Below the pieces are notes generated by a model, which was not told the DNA's origin, searched no databases, and saw nothing but the letters and a program-made list of their open reading frames with translations. Shown in pieces: positions 5,678 through 5,946 of a stretch of 5,946 nucleotides of DNA (within the stretch, counting starts at the first letter, position 1; each line of letters starts with the position of its first letter). The DNA is taken from contig DBYW01000028.1 of assembly GCA_002311645.1 (NCBI GenBank), forward strand, positions 1 to 5,946. The letters are read 5' to 3'. Origin of the DNA: Bacteroidales bacterium UBA1176. GTDB lineage: Bacteria; Bacteroidota; Bacteroidia; Bacteroidales; WCHB1-69. Both the position numbers and the translations under genes were made by a program.

Positions 5678-5946
5678 ATGAAAAAAGTGAGAAACGTCAT
5701 CATCATTGGTGCAGCTGGAAGAGACTTCCACAATTTCAACACCTTCTTCCGCCACAACAAGAACTACAACGTAGTGGCTTTCACGGCCGAGCAGATCCCT
5801 GGTATCGACGACCGTATGTATCCGAAGGAACTGGCCGGCGAGGATCTGTATCCGAAGGGCATTAAGATCTACCCCGAATCCATGCTGACCGAGTTGATCA
5901 AGAAGTTTGATGTTGACGATTGCGTTTTCGCATACAGCGACAAGCC
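5678..5946 (+). CDS. COG2403-type predicted GTPase, cyclic 2,3-diphosphoglycerate synthetase-like, 3' end outside window
   Basis: Only the first 89 codons and two bases of the next are present; relatives run to about 450 residues. The opening MKKVRNVIIIGAAGRDFHNFN is a Rossmann-like nucleotide-binding start, and FFRHNKNYNVVAFTAEQIPGIDDRMYP with GIKIYPES and VFAYSD is characteristic of this family. The family is named after the archaeal enzyme that cyclises 2,3-diphosphoglycerate with ATP; the bacterial members are uncharacterised to my knowledge and are usually annotated simply as GTPases. The P-loop region expected further along lies outside the window. The ATG at 5678 follows a T-rich leader and a good -7 box. 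Placement after gpmA, whose cofactor is 2,3-bisphosphoglycerate, is consistent with the family name, but the activity here is inference. Confidence 0.8.
   Translation, partial: MKKVRNVIIIGAAGRDFHNFNTFFRHNKNYNVVAFTAEQIPGIDDRMYPKELAGEDLYPKGIKIYPESMLTELIKKFDVDDCVFAYSDK

Overview
The window looks like chromosomal DNA from a member of the Bacteroidales (phylum Bacteroidota). The grounds are the Bacteroides-like HtpG, the lack of Shine-Dalgarno sequences before the starts, AT-rich leaders before moderately GC-rich genes, and -7 promoter boxes of the Bacteroidota form TAnnTTTG. The genus cannot be fixed from the sequence. I see no insertion sequence, phage gene, CRISPR array, tRNA or rRNA.

Layout. 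Positions 1-1639 (minus strand) hold most of htpG (Hsp90), cut at its C-terminal end by the window edge. A 181-bp divergent spacer follows, with a strong palindrome (1713-1737) and a good -7 box (1792-1799). The plus strand then carries three genes that form a probable regulatory set: a PHP-domain phosphoesterase (1821-2576), a small DRTGG-domain protein (2635-2970) and a GHKL ATPase related to anti-sigma kinases (2973-3506). An 8-bp tandem repeat lies between the first two. Next come panC (3564-4394) and panD (4416-4760) for pantothenate/CoA synthesis, gpmA (4823-5575) for glycolysis, and the start of a gene for a COG2403-type cyclic 2,3-diphosphoglycerate synthetase-like GTPase (5678 to the window edge).

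How the genes fit together. PanD makes beta-alanine and PanC joins it to pantoate, so the pair covers the last step of pantothenate synthesis and the supply of one of its substrates; panB and panE are not here. GpmA needs 2,3-bisphosphoglycerate as primer, and the next gene belongs to a family named for an enzyme acting on that compound, which is a suggestive pairing. The PHP/DRTGG/ATPase set recurs in other anaerobes beside electron-bifurcating [FeFe]-hydrogenase genes; here no hydrogenase gene is present, so its target is open.

The items most worth a second look are the palindrome over the presumed htpG promoter, the displaced three-gene module, the six-copy octamer repeat inside it, a terminator-like hairpin that overlaps the panC promoter box, and the gpmA/COG2403 neighbourhood. 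The coding genes are ordinary in themselves, and I do not see a clearly new system.
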